33,292 bases of DNA, taken from NCBI GenBank assembly GCA_020047715.1, contig JAIFNN010000148.1, positions 1 to 33,292 on the forward strand, written 5' to 3'. The notes beneath the pieces are model-generated. The model was not told the origin of the DNA and did no database searches. It saw only the letters and a program-made list of their open reading frames with translations. A program made the translations under genes and the position numbers. This DNA is from Bacteroidota bacterium. Its GTDB lineage: Bacteria; Bacteroidota; Bacteroidia; Bacteroidales; GCA-2748055. Shown here in pieces: positions 31,802-33,292 of the stretch (its first letter is position 1; every line of letters begins with the position of its first letter).

Positions 31802-33064
31802 ATGCGTCAGCCCTTAGTTTTTATTGTTTTTCTTTCGGTTTTTATTCTTCTAACAGATCTTTATGCCTTTCGGGGGATTGCAGCACTTTCCCAGAGTGTG
31901 GGGGGGCGTCAAAGGCTGGTGATTGCCTCTGTATTCTGGCTTGTGACTCTGGCCGGACTGATTTGGATGATCTGGTTCATGCTGTCGTTCAAAGGGTTTA
32001 CTTATGAGGAAAGCTATCGGAATATTTCCTTTTTCATGGGATTTTTTGTGCTGTTTTATGTCCCGAAACTATTTTTTAACGCATTTCAGTTAATAAACGA
32101 CATTACAGGAATTGTTGTTAAAGGCATTTCAATTCTTTTTCCTGCTTCGGAAAGCGTTTCCAATGGAGCCATGAAGATCAGCAGATCTGAATTCTTGCTG
32201 CAGGTGGGAATCATCGTTGCAGCGATCCCATTTCTTTCTATTATCTGGGGAATTTGGAAGGGCCGGTACAATTTCAAAGTTTCAAAACTTTCGTTGGTGT
32301 TCCCCAATTTGCCTGAGGCATTCAATGGAACAAAGATCCTACAGATCAGCGACTTTCATATAGGGAGTTTTGCAGGAAACCCTGAAATGGTAGAAAAGGC
32401 TATTGAACTTATAAATAGTCAAAATGCCGATTATATATTATTTACAGGGGATATGGTAAACAACATTGCTTCGGAAGTGTCTGATTTCCTTCCCATTCTC
32501 CAAAAAATGAAGGCAAGTAAGGCCATGTTTTCCATTCTGGGAAACCACGACTATGGGGAATACTATCAGTGGGCCTCGAAGGAGCAGCTTCAGAAAAACA
32601 TGGAAGATCTTTATGATCATCATAAATCGGCAGGTTTCAGACTTCTCCGCAATGAAGGGGTGAAACTGCAGAAAGATGGAGAGGAAATAGCACTGATTGG
32701 CGTTGAAAACTGGGGTTTGCCTCCTTTCCCCCAGTATGGAGACCTGGGAAAATCTCTGGAGTCGGTTAAGGATGTGCCATTTAAAATTCTTATGTCGCAC
32801 GATCCTTCCCACTGGGATGCTGAAGTGCTCAACAAAACAAATATTGACCTTACACTCTCCGGGCACACCCACGGGATGCAGTTCGCAATACGTATTCCCG
32901 GTTGGAGATGGAGCCCGGTGAAAATGAAGTATCCGCGTTGGGGAGGCTTGTATACCGAAGGCTCACAGCATTTGTATGTGAATATTGGAATAGGATATAT
33001 TGCATTTCCAGGCCGTGTTGGTACTCCCCCGGAAATAACCGTTATCGAGCTTAAAAAGGGCTAA
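31802..33064 (+). CDS. Membrane-anchored calcineurin-like metallophosphoesterase
   Basis: A 420-residue protein. The first 150-160 residues hold four hydrophobic helices (FIVFLSVFILLTDLYAF; VFWLVTLAGLIWMIWFM; FFMGFFVLFYVPKLFFNAF; LLQVGIIVAAIPFLSIIWGIW). The catalytic domain follows: ILQISDFHIGSF (Asp, His), ILFTGDMVNN (Asp), SILGNHDYGEYY (Asn-His), ILMSHDPSHW (His) and LTLSGHTHGMQF (His-x-His), the full two-metal set. It resembles YkuE/YaeI-type proteins, some of which act on lipid-linked phosphates such as UDP-diacylglucosamine or phosphatidylglycerol phosphate; the substrate here is unknown. No partner genes are adjacent. Confidence 0.9.
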   Translation: MRQPLVFIVFLSVFILLTDLYAFRGIAALSQSVGGRQRLVIASVFWLVTLAGLIWMIWFMLSFKGFTYEESYRNISFFMGFFVLFYVPKLFFNAFQLINDITGIVVKGISILFPASESVSNGAMKISRSEFLLQVGIIVAAIPFLSIIWGIWKGRYNFKVSKLSLVFPNLPEAFNGTKILQISDFHIGSFAGNPEMVEKAIELINSQNADYILFTGDMVNNIASEVSDFLPILQKMKASKAMFSILGNHDYGEYYQWASKEQLQKNMEDLYDHHKSAGFRLLRNEGVKLQKDGEEIALIGVENWGLPPFPQYGDLGKSLESVKDVPFKILMSHDPSHWDAEVLNKTNIDLTLSGHTHGMQFAIRIPGWRWSPVKMKYPRWGGLYTEGSQHLYVNIGIGYIAFPGRVGTPPEITVIELKKG

Positions 33065-33204
33065 GGAAACAGAAGTATAACAATCAGGGTTTCTTCATGA
33101 GGAGTCAGGGATGTGTGGATTCAAATTCGAACCTTTTTGCCTATCCTGTTTTGAGGATTGGTGATTTGACCCTTACACATACATTAAAATATTTCACTTT
33201 TTTG

Positions 33205-33212
33205 TATGTTTG
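33205..33212 (+). promoter_or_regulatory. Putative -7 element of the purU promoter
   Basis: TATGTTTG matches TAnnTTTG exactly and lies 15 nt upstream of the purU ATG, giving a very short leader. No TTTG is found at the expected -33 distance. Confidence 0.35.
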
Positions 33213-33227
33213 CCGAAATTTTAACTC

Positions 33228-33292
33228 ATGCCCAACAGCAAAGCCATTCTCCTTCTATCATGTCCCGACAGCAAAGGACTCGTTGCCCGTAT
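33228..33292 (+). CDS. purU: Formyltetrahydrofolate deformylase, N-terminal fragment (3' truncated by window)
   Basis: The frame opens at ATG 33228 and runs to the window end. The 21 visible residues include AILLLSCPDSKGLVAR, which is the start of the N-terminal ACT domain of PurU (10-formyl-THF to formate and THF, supplying formate for purine synthesis). The rest lies outside the window. Related ACT proteins exist, so the call rests on a short but characteristic stretch. Confidence 0.6.
   Translation, partial: MPNSKAILLLSCPDSKGLVAR

Overview
The window looks like chromosomal core DNA from a member of the Bacteroidota, probably an uncultured or little-studied lineage near Bacteroidales/Marinilabiliales. 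The grounds are: repeated matches to the Bacteroidota promoter pattern (TTTG, about 19-21 nt, then TAnnTTTG); few Shine-Dalgarno sequences; a BT_3928-type DoxX/MauE protein next to tpiA; a DAHP synthase with a C-terminal chorismate mutase; a DUF4197 lipoprotein; and giant secreted proteins typical of the phylum. I see no IS elements, phage genes, CRISPR arrays, tRNAs or rRNAs.

Layout. 1-8988 (+): a 5'-truncated DoxX/MauE-like membrane protein with a duplicated periplasmic domain, a lone DppB-type ABC permease, tpiA, prmA and a 1501-residue secreted protein of unknown function. 8963-9460 (-): a small YfcE-like phosphoesterase. 9461-10486: intergenic DNA, then rsmE (+), ending at a bidirectional terminator. 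10554-11406 (-): an ECF sigma factor and a 60-residue protein downstream of it. 11602-14409 (+): uvrA, divergent from the sigma gene. 14420-17423 (-): DUF4197 lipoprotein, small secreted protein, lipoprotein and MORN-repeat protein. 17594-20717 (-): a cysteine desulfurase-selenophosphate synthetase fusion, with a secreted metalloprotease-like protein just upstream. 20778-21437 (-): nth. 21588-27411 (+): the aromatic amino acid operon. 27502-31589 (-): tilS, ahpC and an Omp85-type outer-membrane protein. 31802-33064 (+): a membrane-anchored metallophosphoesterase. 33228-end (+): the start of purU.

The most interesting region is 21588-21890, ahead of the aromatic operon pheA - DAHP synthase/chorismate mutase - aroB - aroD - aroC - tyrA. 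It holds two consecutive transcription attenuators. Each has a tiny leader ORF packed with Phe and Tyr codons (7 of residues 4-12 in the first; an unbroken run of 8 in the second). Each ORF is followed, within 2-4 nt of its stop codon, by a GC-rich arm able to pair with the 5' half of an intrinsic terminator downstream. A ribosome stalled on the aromatic codons would leave that arm free (antitermination); a ribosome at the stop codon would cover it (termination). The leaders carry Phe and Tyr codons but no Trp codon, matching the operon's two terminal branches, and the two units look like a diverged tandem duplication.

Second is the NifS-SelD fusion, which joins selenium delivery from selenocysteine or cysteine to selenophosphate synthesis in one polypeptide. 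Smaller points are the duplicated DoxX-associated domain, a metalloprotease-like protein that appears to have lost its catalytic residues, a winged-helix-like segment inside a secreted giant protein, a UvrA lacking half of its first zinc module, and a sigma factor that appears to start at TTG behind a strong Shine-Dalgarno.
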